Below the pieces are notes generated by a model. The model searched no databases and had not been told where the DNA came from. It saw only the letters and a list, made by a program, of their open reading frames with translations. This document shows, piece by piece, positions 48,896 through 60,233 of a DNA stretch of 64,000 nucleotides (position 1 is its first letter; each line of letters begins with the position of its first letter). The DNA is from Heterotrichella gracilis. Its lineage: Eukaryota; Sar; Xanthophyceae; Tribonematales; Xanthonemataceae. The stretch lies in NCBI GenBank assembly GCA_032358255.1, contig JAULBX010005553.1, positions 248,001 through 312,000 on the forward strand. The letters run 5' to 3'. The translations under genes and the position numbers were made by a program.

Positions 48896-49636
48896 GGGGG
48901 TAAAGAATTTGGTGACAGGGCTGTTTAATGGTTAGGGTTCGAACCTGAAACCCTAGACCCTGATCAGGGTTCAAGGTTTAGGGTTGGGTTTAGCAAGAGG
49001 GCGGTTAGCCTGGTTCTGTCGAGGGTACCACATGTGCACATGCTATCGGCAATTCCAAGAGTTGCAACAGGCAAGCGTAGGCAATTCAGTGCATGCACGT
49101 AGGTAATGCAGTGCACAATGTTACCGCTGGCAGTGCATGCACATGGCATCGTGGCCGCTGGAGCCACACGTGTCCACGCATGCACCACAGGGGCAGTAAC
49201 TTCAGCAGCAGACACACACGCATGCACACAGAGGCAGCGCAGCACACACACACATAGCCACACAAGCACAGGCACACACGGGCAGCCTCACGCACCGTAT
49301 CCACCCCGCCAAGCTCATGTCTGTGCTCTCCATCACCACCTCCAAGATGCCCCCATGCCCCGCCTCCACCACCGCCTTGCAGGGCAGGATGTGGTGCTCC
49401 ACGCCCCCCACATCACCCGCCACCATGGCCTCGTGCGCTGCCAGGCTGGTGGTTAGAAACCCTACTAGGGTGAGCGGCAGCTCCAGGAGACTCTGGTAGA
49501 GCTGTGCCAGTGCCCTGCTGTGGGGCCGGATGATGCGCGGGGCTGAGGCCCACACCCGCATGGCGACCAGGGCGCTGTGCGCAGGGTTTTGCCTGTCTGC
49601 CAGTACTGCCAGGTCTGCTTGGGAGATGCGCAGAGG

Positions 49637-50044
49637 GGCGGTGGGTGGCTCCTGGGGTGCGGCACTGCAGACAGTGGGGAGGACAGGTCTGAAGTTTCAG
49701 GGCTTGGGGTTTAGGGTTCAGGGTTCAGGGTTGAGTGGGTTGAGTGGGTTGGGTGGCTTCTGCATTGGGCCGCTGCAGGTGGGGGGGAGCACACGTGTGA
49801 GGGTTCAGGGCTTGGGGAGTAGGGTTTAGGGTTGCGGTGGGTGGCTCCTGGAGTGGGGCACTGTAGGTAGTGAGGGGCACACGTGTGAGGCTTTATGACC
49901 TGTGAATTGGGGTTTAGGGTTTAGGGGCGGTGTTTAGGCTTCAGGGGTTAGGGCTTTAGGGCTCGGGGTTTAGGGTCAGGGTTTAGAGGCGGTGGGTGGC
50001 TCCTGGAGTTGGCCGCTGCAGGCAGTGGGGTGCACAAGTGTCAG
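49637..50044 (-). repeat. Four-copy echo array of a kinase-like exon start
   Basis: GGTGGGTGGCTCCTGGGGTG with the following acceptor (49637-49680, real exon) recurs at about 49745-49800, 49833-49890 and 49987-50044. Spacers are almost entirely TTTAGGG, TTCAGGG and related words. Confidence 0.88.
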
Positions 50045-50165
50045 AGGGTGGTTGGTGAGCGGGGTGTGGTACACTAGTAAAGCGGGGTGAGGTGTTAGGG
50101 TTTAGGGTTAGGTGCTAGTGGCATATTGGAACCGAGGTCTTAGGGTTTGGGTTTAGGGTCTGGTG
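49895..50165. repeat. Degenerate telomere-like TTTAGGG tract within an intron
   Basis: Repeated GGGTTTAGGG, GTTTAGGC and GGGCTTTAGGG words occur over about 270 bp between and after the echo copies. The tract is too degenerate and too short for a chromosome end. Confidence 0.75.
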
Positions 50166-51634
50166 AAATATTGGAGCTGGGCGAGGTGTTTAGAAGCGAT
50201 GGAGTTGCACACTGGTCAACAGTATTTATCACTCCAGTCACTGCATATATTCTAGAGCGTTTTCTTCTTTCAGGGGCGTTTTCTTTCTTTCTTGCTTCTA
50301 CTACGCTAAGTGATGCTCAGGCGGTCTGTACCGTGCGTCACGCAGTTTTTGCTCACCTTGTGTTGTCAGCTTGGCAGCTCGTCTCCTCGCTGACTGGGCC
50401 AAAGCCCTGTGCCACCTCCACTGGCACGGCAACCTCCCCTTGATAACTGCACAGCAAGGGGGGAAACAGAGTTAGCGCCTAGTGCCACACGCTCTCACAA
50501 CTTGCGAATAACACCGCTTACACCGCAGCACCAGGTGTCTAGCCTCCTTCCCCAGGGAGCGTCAACGCAAAAGTTGGGATTTGTTAAAGCGACACTGGCA
50601 GATGTGAAAACAAGAGAGTTCCGCGTCCCCAGTCCCCACACCCCACGTGCTTCAAAGTGGTGGTCACGGGTGTAAGTACCCTAAAACCCTAAACACCCTA
50701 CCTTGTTTCTGATGCTTCGATGGAGGCGGTGCCCTCTGGTGCCACTGCAGGCAGGGCTGTAGCACCCGCCTGCACGCAGCTGGGGCGCAGGGCACTCTCC
50801 TCGTGGTGGTGTGGTGGGGCACCAGGCGGCAGCCACTGGGGCACATACTGGCTCAACTAGTGTGGGCTGGGATCCGGTTTTGGCAGGGCAGGCCTCCGCC
50901 ACACGACTATCCTCTTCTTCTTGCTTGGCTTCCTCTTGTACGGCGTCCGCTGGAAGCTCTTCCTCGAGAGGGGTTGCGGCAAGGGTGGCCGCGTCACACC
51001 GTGCCTGCAGGTGAACTACCCTACCCACAGTGGGCAGGGTCCCGGGGGGGCAGGCAGCAACCATGGCGACGCAGCCCTCGTCCTTCTTCAGCTCTGGCTT
51101 TTCCTCATCTGCTACGGCGTCTGCTGGGGCCTCTGCCTCGAGGGAGGTCGGCGGCTCGGCAGCTGCAGGGGTTGGGATGGATGCCCTGGTGGGCCCAAAC
51201 CAGGTTGCTTGGGCCAGCTCGCCGATGTCAGTGACGGTGTCGTGGAGGGGATGCTTCTTGAATAGTGTGTCCTGTGGGGATATCAAACGTGGTGAGTGGG
51301 TGAGTGGGCGTGGATTGTAAGATTGGAGCATTTGAAACCGCGCCTGGGCAGCATTGGGGCAGCAATGATCTGGGTGGTTCTGCGCGCCGGTGCAGCGGAA
51401 CAAGCACCCAATCACCGCAGAGTGTTGCAAAAGGTATTAATGGATGCGATACATCGAGGGTTGCTAGTCAGGAGTGTGCAGACAGCCAGCATTTGTTCCG
51501 TAGCAGTCATGACGCGTCACTGGCCATGGCCTCACCTGGTTGGAGCTTGACAGCACGCCAGTCACGACGGGCAGATACCCAAGAACAGCAAAGTGCTCCT
51601 TGTGGGTACAAAACGCTCTCAGGCAGCCTTCCAT

Positions 51635-53500
51635 GCTGCTGGTCGTTCAAAGGACCTCGGGATCGAGTTTCTTCGCGACGAACTTCCGCAATGCCCCTTT
51701 CCTCGTGGAGAGCAGGTTGCAACAAACTTGGCTGTTGAGCACGAGCGAAGGCGTGTACTGTGGACTGCTTCGAAAAGTTTGGAGATCAACGCAACAGAAG
51801 GTGGCGACAACAGCCTGCTACGGACATATATAGTGTTGCAGAGTCGTCTCGGTGTGCAGAAAGGTCTCGTGGAGGTGATAATATTACTACCCTATGTGTG
51901 TCCCATTGGTGCCAGACACACAACCAAGTATACCTACAGTGGTGCTTTAAGGACTTTTCCAGTAGTGGGTGGCGGCGTGATACAGGCCTGACAACCCCCC
52001 GATGGATGCCTTGCACCAGTTCTGGGGGGGTCGGATGCATGCATGAGTGATGCCTTTCAAGAAACCTGCTAGGCCAAAGGTACCCAGGGTGCGTGCTGTT
52101 CTTGGCAACAGTTCCTTGGCAGAAGTATAACACAGCGTCGGGCAGCGCATGGAGCACGTCAAGCAGCCAGCTGGGACTGGCCAGCTGTGCCCTCTGAGAT
52201 CCCTTTGCAAGTAGCAGGCTCAGTGCAGGTTACTCCTTATGAACAACGTTTTGACAGTTGTTCAGTTGCTTGCTTGCTTCAGGGTTTGTTCAGCTATGTC
52301 CTTTCGTTGTGGTTCACATGGTCGCAACTGGTGAGCCACAGGACTGCGGTTATACAACTTTGTTTGTTTACAAACCCATAGAAGCATCCCCTTGACAGTG
52401 GGATCCCAATGGATTAAATGTGCGCGCACTGACGGCCGCCCAGTGGTTGCAATTTTGCATTAAAGGATACCGTAATCACCGTGAGTTATGGTCACCAACC
52501 GCTGGGGACACAGTCGTTGCAACCAGCGCCCAACGGCGGCCGGCATGTCATGACCCTGTGTCACCTTGTGCTGGCACTCAGCCTGTGGCAAGTAGTGACT
52601 AGCATATGCATGCATCATCTAAAGCATCGATGATATCACTCAGCTCACAGCTGGACTACCAGTGAAAATCACAAGTCATTACAAGTTATTACTGCTGCGC
52701 GTGGCGAAGTCACTCCTCAACCCACAGGCAATAAAGCTCAAGAATCATGGCACAAAGCACACCAAAGTCAGTAACCTGGCAGCTGCAAAATTGCGCGCAC
52801 TGCCAGGTAGTACACACTCTTTCAACGTGATCGTCACTCGGCACTGGTGAGGTACCTCAGGTGGAACCCATAGTAGGAACCCTAACGGCAACCCTGGCTA
52901 GCACTACAGACGCTCAAAAGCGCACTACCAGCAGCAGGTGTCTACATCCACGCCCAGCCTTAGCCTTAGAGTGGATTCCCTGGCCAGCTTGACCAACAGC
53001 GTCGTTGCAATACGCCCTCCACTGGGGCTGCTCCATCAGTCCAATACGCCCACCACCCCCTTTGCTGCTGCCACGGTACCATCCCCATCAGCCAGGTCGA
53101 GGCCTCTGCATGCGCTGCCAGTAGCACGTGCACCCTTGCGGGGCTGAGAGCACCACTTGATCATCATGGCTAGGTTTGAATCATTCTGCAACACACCAAT
53201 GGTGTCCATTGTGGCATGGCCTGGTGCCTCTGCTGGGGTGTCTCTGCTGGAGCTGGTGACTCTGCTGGTGTTCTGGCCTGGCGCCTCTGCTGGTGCTGCT
53301 GATCCCAGGGGCGGCCCTTGAGGTTGAACCCCCCGAGTTCTGGTGCTGATCCCAGGATTGGGCTGGGGCCTCTGCTGCTGCTGATCCCACGGTTGGCCCT
53401 GTGGGGTGGCCTCCCTAAATTCTGGTGCTGATCCCAGGGATGGCCTGGAGCATCCAGCTAGTGCTGCTGATCCCAGGGATGGCGCTGGCGGGTGGCCTAC
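51635..53500. other. Intergenic region with uncertain 3' end of the type II membrane-protein gene
   Basis: No strongly supported exon. The last exon(s) of the gene starting at 55532 may lie near 53000-53150, where several minus-strand acceptor choices give different short C termini. A degenerate minisatellite occupies 53218-53480. Confidence 0.45.
53218..53480. repeat. Degenerate GCTGCTGATCCCAGGGATGGC minisatellite
   Basis: About five copies of CTGCTGATCCCAGG with GATGGC/GCGGCCC/TTGGCCC followers occur with irregular spacing of 40-80 bp. Confidence 0.75.
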
Positions 53501-55532
53501 CTGAGCTCTGCCCCAGCCTGGTGCATGTGTTTGCCGTGCGTGGTGCGGGGCTTGACCTCCCCTTCCTCGTCCTCGTCGTGCTCACCCCCTGCGCAACCAG
53601 GGCGAGCGCGGTTGGCCAGGAGGGAAGGGTGAGCACTGGAAATGCCCCGGGGGGAGGTAATACCACCAGGAGGACAGAGGTCACGCCGGGCTGCCCGCCA
53701 TCATCCACAGGTCACAGCTCCTTGCCCAGCATTGCCCCAAACCTACCCTCTCTCTCCGCATACTTCTCCTCCTCAATGTCCTCCCGCTCCCGCTCGTGCG
53801 CCCCGCCGTGGTGCGCACCCCCATGCTTCCCCCCCGCTTCCCCGCCATGGTGGCCCCCATCCCCCCCTTGCGCCTTCTCCCCGCCATGCGCCGCAACCTC
53901 CTTGTGCTCCCCTTGGTGCGCGGCTGCGTGGGGGTCGTCATGGGGGTCGGTGGCGTGGCGCACCACCGCCTCATGGCCCTTGTCATCCTCGGCATGGGCG
54001 CCGTGGGTGTCTGCATGGTGGCTGTCTGCCAGATTGGCATGGTCGTCGTGGATGTCCACGGTCTTCTGGCTGCTGTTCTTGGCAACGTCGGCGTGACCTG
54101 TGGCAAGGGCACCGACGGTGGGCCTTTTGTGTGCAAGCAAGGGGCTGAAAGGACATGGCATCATGCAATGTCAACATATAGTTGTGCATGATGCCATGTG
54201 TGATCAAGGCAACTGAATGTAGCATCAAGGCAATTGTCACACACCGCTGCCCAAACACTTTTAACCATAAAACGCAACTTAGAGAAACACAATCTTAGTC
54301 GCATATTTCAGTCATTTTCCCTAAATTTTCCGTCATAATCCAGCACGCACCATGCTCCACCACCTTGGCCTGCTCAGCCGCATGCTTCTCCTCCTCCAGC
54401 TGAAGCTTCAGCTGCACCAGCTCCTTGTCCAGCACTGCCAGCTTGTCCTGGCACTGCTGCAGGCTCTGGCTGGCCACCGCGTGCTGCGCAGCCTTGTCCT
54501 TGGCGGTCGCCAGCTCAGCAAGAGAGCGCTCGTGCTCCTCCTGGATCTTGGTCAGGGTCTCAGTGATCTCGTCCTTTTGTTTCTTCAGCTGTGCGGGGGC
54601 GAGGGGGACAGCGTGAGTGTGGTGGAAGGAGGGCTCGCAAAGGGTGTGCAAGGGTATGCGCTGCATGGTCTGAGGGGAGAAAAGTATTATATGCAGCCGG
54701 TACAAACAATAAGGTAAACTGAGTCGCTTTAGATTTGTCCACCCGCCTTCCCAGGGCAGTCTGACCAACAAATGGTTGCAGATGCCCTCCCACCACCAAA
54801 GCCCTGGTCATTTTTGCGCCAGAGTGCCAGGCAGGCAAATGGCTCACCTTGTCGCTCTCTGCTGCCTTGCTCTGCACCAGCTCCTCCACCTCCTTCTCCT
54901 TGTCCTTCAGTTTACCCTCTAGGGACTCGCTGTCCTTGCCAACCTTGTCCAACTGCAGGGGGGCGACCAGCAAAAACCAGTTGGAAAACGGCAGCAACGT
55001 CATATGAGGCAGCCAAGGCAGCAGCAGCATGTTATAGTGCAACCACCCATGGGCGGAATCTGTGCAAACCCAACGGAATTGGATGACACTTGGAGCAAAC
55101 TGAGGTGTAGGTGCAGGCACTGTACCTTTCTGTTGGTCTCTTCCAGCATCTTGTACCGCCCGTTCAGATCAACTTTCAGCGCAGACTTGTCAGCTTCTGC
55201 AACACAGCCACCAGGTGCTCAATTACAGCCAGGTGGGTTCCGAACGCGGAAGCTATGCACCCACAAGCCATATGGTACCTATCAGGTATTGATGTAGCGG
55301 GTACGCAATGTATTCTTGTAGGTAATGAAACATGCCTCACACTGGTGAGCACAGAACGCGTACCTAGTTGTTCCACTGACTTCTGAAGCTGGGCGATGCG
55401 GTTGTTGGCTTGCCGAGCATACAGCAGTGTGGCAGCTAGGCCGCCTCCCAACAGCAGGAGGGCAATCAAGACCAGCGTGTTGCCCCCTGCTCCCCTGGTC
55501 TTCCTGTGGGGGCCAGTGTGCTGCGGCAACAT
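53501..55532 (-). CDS. Type II membrane coiled-coil protein with His/Asp-rich tail
   Basis: Six exons join in phase: 55532-55364, 55196-55126, 54952-54848, 54588-54351, 54097-53747 and 53588-53501, at least 340 residues. A short basic N terminus (GPHRKTRG) precedes one membrane span (NTLVLIALLLLGGGLAATLLYA, about residues 18-39), which predicts a cytosolic N terminus. A long coiled coil follows (QANNRIAQLQKSVEQL, VEELVQSKAAESDK, LQQCQDKLAVLDKELVQL). The tail is dominated by His, Asp, Glu, Gly and Ala (HDDHANLADSHHADTHGAH, EREREDIEEEKYAERE), as might bind metal ions or be pH-sensitive. The layout resembles Golgi-type tethers, but no family is recognised. In exon 5 the donor G|GTAGGT at 53746 is in phase with the acceptor at 53588. 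Without splicing there, the frame would stop at 53712. The final exon is unresolved. Confidence 0.7.
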
Positions 55533-57750
55533 GGTGCTGGACCTTGAACAAGGTTGCAACCAAGTCTCCTCAAGTCCTGGGTACCTTCACTGACATCAGA
55601 CGGGGGCTCCACAGGAACCAACAGCCTTGATCAAAGCCAGATGGGCAGTACGCTTGGGCCGCTGCATCAAATGGGCAACACATCCATTATAGTGAGGCAT
55701 GAGCTTGGGCTTCAGTACAACAACCCCTCTCAGCGAGATATGGGCATATGGTGGAGATTACAGAAGTGGCAAGCCCGGTATGTTGCAGGGAGGTTGCCTT
55801 GTGCAATGCAGTACGTTTTAATGGGCCTGGCTTGAGAGTAGCAACGCACATCGCAAACAAATGCGGTAGGACAAGCAGTTGTTTACACTAAAGGCGATGG
55901 GCACATCCTGTTATTGCCCAAGTGCAACAAGGTTTCGTTGTGCACATCCTGTACATGCATGCATATATGATGCAGACTGTTGGCACTAGACGGTTGCCCA
56001 CGACGATCTGTGCCGCTCAAGAACCACATACGTACATGGAATGCCTGCTGCAACCCTCCACTCCCTTTATGTGCTGTGCTTTTGCCTGACTGGACAACAA
56101 ATAGCAGCGATACAGTGAAGTGTCACACAGTGGTGATTTAGCGCATGAAAGGACAGAGCGAGGCAGGAAGTTCACAAGGTACATGCTGTGGCCCAAGGTT
56201 TGACGAAATCCCAGTGTTCACGTTACACAACTGGTTGTCCGTTGCTGTACTGGGCAGTGCGCGCCTCAACGTCGTATATACGGTGCACGCTGCGTGTCGT
56301 ATCAAGGGTAGTCAAAAGGGTTGCATGCATGCACGTGGGGATTTAAGTTAATTGCTAGTATCGAGGATACGGTTTTTGAAGGGTTGCTTCGGTCTTCCGC
56401 CTATCTGCTTCCCCTTCTGCATACAGGGATCACCGGTTTTACATGCATGTGGGCTGAAGGCTGCCCTGTAACTTATCACTTTTGATACTAGTATTTTGTT
56501 TGAGGACCAAAAAGCACTACTGTTTGTGATCCCTCAACGTCCATCTGTTACTAGGATTTTGTGGAGAAAATTGAACAGGTGCTCAAGCAAAATAATTGCT
56601 GCCAGTACATTTGATCACCGCAAGCAGGGCTAGTACAACATCCGCCCACTAACAATGGGCCAGTAACCATTGGTTGGCAACCAAGGGGACCATCCGCGGA
56701 AAATAGCAGTGAGGGGGGTGCAGTTCAGGAAAGGAACAGATTTCAGTGTTTGACAAACTACACTACATCTCGCGTGCACTGGAAAACTTCCTATATGGTA
56801 CATATGGCATCAGGAAGGGCAGTAAGCAATATCCCCAGCCCCAGCACGTGCCAATACCAAACCCAACGGGTTCAGTAAACTCCTGCAGAAGCTTCAACAG
56901 CAAGTGCAACCATTCGTAACAGGTATGCGAAGGTCACGCCAACCCCTCGTAAAATTCGTTCATCGGGTCACAGGGTAATACATGGGCTCAGATCCACCCA
57001 CCCACAGGAAAATTCATTATCAGGTGCGTGCTCAATGTGGCTAAATAAAAGTGCATCTTGAACACATAGCAAAAAACCTTTGGTGTGGCTGCAGCGCCAC
57101 TCCGTCTGTCACCAGACGAGCAGGTCAGACTAACAGCAAGGTGCACCAAGTAGCACCCGTGCATTACAAAAGTAAAAAAACGGTTGCGCTGCCCCTTCGA
57201 TATACAAAAACTCGACCATCTGGACAGAGGAGTGCGACAAAATCAACACACAAACTGCAGGGGCGCACTGCAGGCCCTGGCCGGATCATTCACCCTAGGG
57301 ACCTCATTGCGAGGCTGTGCTCGCCATGCTCTGCAGCCGGCCCACTGCGTGCGCCGCGTCAGGGGAGGAGTTTGAGCGCGAGGTGAAGGAGCCCCAGGAG
57401 GAAAACACGCTGCGGCGCGGCAGGCCTGCGGGGTAGGAAGTGACATGTTCAGCCAGGCTGAGCTCACAGTGGTTTGCCCTCTGGGATGTGCGCGCATGAA
57501 CAACGCAGCTGGTTTGGACACAGGCCCACTGCTGGGGCAGGGAATCTGGAGAAATTCACAGTCTCCAGGCCGTCGTGCTGACCACTGAATAACCACTGAC
57601 TAACAGTGTGTAGGGTTGTGGCGCCACACTACTTTATGCACTGGTGCAAAAGGCCAGGAGGCATGCACCATGACGGTTGTGCTGAAGAAGAGCGCTTGCA
57701 CATCATGAAATGCACATAGGTGATACGGGGCACTTCCCGGCATTTCCCCC
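55533..57750. other. Intergenic region, 2.2 kb
   Basis: It holds the promoter of the type II membrane-protein gene on the left and the 3' side of the next minus-strand gene on the right. No exon, RNA gene or known element is supported. Open frames here lack domain or splice support. Confidence 0.5.
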
Positions 57751-59568
57751 TCACACATCCTGTGGTGCACCTTGCACACACACCCCCACAACCTTCTGCA
57801 ACCAACCCCTTTTGCCCGCCCCCATCAGCGCACCTTCCAACTCCCCTTCTTTGGGGGACCCAGGCCCCGACGAGCCCCCGCCAAACCCAAAGGAGAAGCC
57901 CGAGGGCTGCGCGGCACGCTGCGCACGCTTGGCCTCCGCCTTGGCGACAGCCGCGGCCTCGATTTGCTCCTGCAGGAGGGCGATATGTGCGTCCTGGGCA
58001 GCCACCTCCTCCCGCATGGCGGCGTTGCGCTCCCGCATGCGCCTCGTGTGCTGCTGGCTCTCACTGCGCAGGGGAGGTGGATAACTAGGGTGAGGGCGAA
58101 GCCTGAGCCCGGGTGTGGCGCCGCATGGCTAGAGTACACGTGCAGGGTGGCCAGGCATGGGATCAGTGTGGCTAAGGTGCGGAGCTGCGTGAGCAAGAAC
58201 AGGCCATGGGTTGTGGTGAGTGAAGCCAGTGCTACATGGCCGTGAGTCGTGTGAGCGTGCTACTGAGGGGGGTGGGAAGTAGGGAAGGGACGGCTGTTCC
58301 CAGAATGTGGAGCCATCTCCCTTGGCCCCTGGCAACTTGGGCCACCATGCTTCCCACCAGACATACAAACATTGATATTTGTTATTATTTTTCAACACCA
58401 TGGTATACTAACCCCTCACCTGAGCGTGAGGTCCTTCTCCATGAGCTGCAGCAGCAGGCTGTCCAGCTGGCGGTGCAGCACGTCGGCCTGCTCGTCAAGC
58501 GCAAAGCTCTGGTTCAGCTGGGTGCACAGCTCCTGCTCAAGGGCTGACAGCAGGTCCTGGACAAGCAGCATAGGGTGAGCGGTTGTGACAGAATGTCGTA
58601 TGCAACTTGTCAGTGCCAATATGGTAATATCCTGCTGATAGGCGAGAGTGCATAAAAACGCCGGGAACCCCAAAGCTGTTGCAAAAACACTTGCTAGTGT
58701 GTGAGTAGGTGGTGGCCGTTGAAACAAGTGAGGGGCATTGGTGCTTATTGCTGGGTGGCATGGAGACGTCTGGTGCAGCGCAAGGTAGCCATAACGACGC
58801 TAAAATAACCTGACAGCAATATGAATAGTGGGATGCAACACCACATTGATATGGCTGTATGCTTTGACAGCACAAGCCCCTCAGGAGAACTGTTGCCGGC
58901 GTTCCCTTGCAAGGTAAAAGTTTTTAATACCTGCAGGTGGCGGGTACAACACCTGCAAGTTATGCTGCCGTCAATGCAGAACTACCCACCTTTGCTTTTG
59001 CCATTGGTGCTTGGGCTGCCTCTCGCCGCTGCTCTGCTGCCTCAATGTCCCGCTGCACTTGCTGAATCTGATCCCAGAGCTCAGGGTATGGGTGGTGGCC
59101 CTTAGGGTTTTGCGAGGTGCTGGGCTGGCACTCGGGCGATGAGGAGGCGGAAGAGGGTAATTGGGCCTTTGTGGGTGACTCAGGCTTGGGGTCTGTGGCA
59201 AGGGTTGAAGCAGGGTTCTGGCAAGGGTGGGACGGTGACGTGCAGGGACTTGGTAGTTGGTGTGACTGTTCTGCAGGGGGGTTGCCAGCAAGGCAGGGGA
59301 ATATCCAGCGCATGCTTTTCAGTGCCAATGAGAAAAATCTCTGGCTAGTGCAGGCAAGTAGTGACAAAAGGGGTCTCTTTCTCAAACAGCCCGGCATGGC
59401 ATGGTCTCCGTTCAAGCCATGGCAACCAAAACGCGTTGTCAGGTCAGCAAACGCTTCCTCACCTGGTCGGGACGTCAGCACGGAGCGTGGAGAGGTTGAT
59501 TTGAGGATTTTCAAGCTTGCGGTGCCCTCGTTCGAGCTCCCACAGATGACCACGTCTGCTTGTGCCAT
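57751..59568 (-). CDS. Soluble coiled-coil protein of unknown function
   Basis: Four exons join in phase: 59568-59463, 59270-58990, 58556-58420 and 58063-57751, giving 278 residues. The protein begins MAQADVVICGSSNEGTASLK. A Ser/Pro/Thr-rich low-complexity stretch follows, then two heptad-rich coiled-coil blocks: LWDQIQQVQRDIEAAEQRRE with LEQELCTQLNQSFALDEQAD and LHRQLDSLLLQLMEKDLTL, and then RRMRERNAAMREEVAAQDAH and IALLQEQIEAAAVAKAEAKR. The end has a Gly/Phe-rich patch (PSGFSFGFGGGSSGPGSP). I recognise no family. The Phe-Gly patch is of the kind seen in disordered or nucleoporin-like tails, but that is weak. A possible donor (GAAG|GTGCGC, about 57832) just before the end means the real C terminus may lie on another exon. 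Confidence 0.58.
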
Positions 59569-60186
59569 CTTTTGTTCGAACGCGGTCGGGCACCCACTGG
59601 GCTAGAGCACCGGTTGGACAACGGGAGTGAAACCTATCCGCTGGCGGGGCGTAAGGTTCTGACAAAGCCTGCACACTTGCGAAAGGCAGCAGCTGCCTGG
59701 CTAAATCCAAAAACAGCTTTTGTGTTGCCACACCACGCGCCAAATGGCTGACTGCCCGTATGTCAGTCTGGACTTGCAACGCGGTAAGTATGTAAGATGC
59801 ACGGGAGGCGGCAGAAAGTTGATCCGAGCCAAGAAAGATGTTGTTCAACACCAGAATGGTGAGCACTTCGAAGTGAACGAGCGACTGCTGACACAAGCTA
59901 GACGGTCGTGACAGGGAAGTTGGTATCCTGTGCGGAGGCAACTGCTAACAACTCACGCGCTTTGAACGATGATGGGTCACAGCAACACGCAGGGAGAAGG
60001 GGGTGAGAAGGGAACCTAGTACAGTTCAGACTGAGAGGGGTGGAGAGCAAGGGGTTGACGAAAGCAAGCTGGTTTGCAACTATCGATAGAAGGTCCTTCT
60101 CTTTCAAGCCCGCTGAAGATCAACCGCTCACCCCGGCTAAGGTCGTCAGGGAGTCATGTCATGCAGTGGATGACGGGCAGGTCAGA

Positions 60187-60233
60187 CTCTGTGCTCAGTG
60201 CTTCACGATTTTCTTGAGGCACTGAGCACAGAG
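60187..60233. repeat. Perfect 15-bp inverted repeat, 17-nt loop
   Basis: CTCTGTGCTCAGTGC (60187-60201) pairs completely with GCACTGAGCACAGAG (60219-60233). It is outside any coding exon. It could be an RNA hairpin in a 3' region or the end of a small inverted-repeat element. Confidence 0.85.

Larger units (their letters stand above)
47750..51634 (-). pseudogene. Decayed protein-kinase-like gene
   Basis: Minus-strand exons can be traced at 51634-51536, 51271-50702, about 50437-50352, 49664-49296, 48752-48538 and 48309 to about 47760. The N-terminal part (MEGCLRAFCTHKEHF..., then a Glu/Ala/Pro-rich linker) reads cleanly. A kinase fold follows: N-lobe-like SALVAMRVWASAP and GGILEVVMESTDMSLAGWIR, a catalytic-loop relic VVHGGISTGNIMLRE, an activation-segment end RTASPELLRA, the F-helix SDVWALGCVVHWLCCGRMPY, and the end ECCHPDPSQRPS. 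The HRD aspartate is Gly, the DFG motif is not recognisable, and the usual Lys of the N-lobe is not obvious. The C-lobe changes frame about four times: in a GC run near 48640, after 48309, near 48040, and in a G run near 47855. Other genes here are clean, so gene decay is likelier than poor sequence. An expressed pseudokinase with assembly errors is the alternative. Confidence 0.65.

Noticed and set aside
49895-50165. Telomere-like TTTAGGG tract as a chromosome end or fused telomere
   Set aside because: Units are degenerate and mixed, the tract is about 270 bp, and genes continue on both sides. Similar words occur at many places in the window.
52938-53147. Small Ser/Pro/Ala-rich plus-strand frame
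   Set aside because: Composition alone suggests coding, but there is no partner exon. The same stretch offers minus-strand end exons for the type II membrane-protein gene, which I could not resolve.
53425-54096. 223-codon plus-strand open frame
   Set aside because: It is the Pro/Ser/Cys-rich mirror of the His/Asp-rich tail exon on the minus strand, which has matching splice sites.
57243-57596. 117-codon minus-strand frame as the last exon of the coiled-coil gene
   Set aside because: Composition is not protein-like and no in-phase acceptor links it convincingly to the possible donor near 57832.
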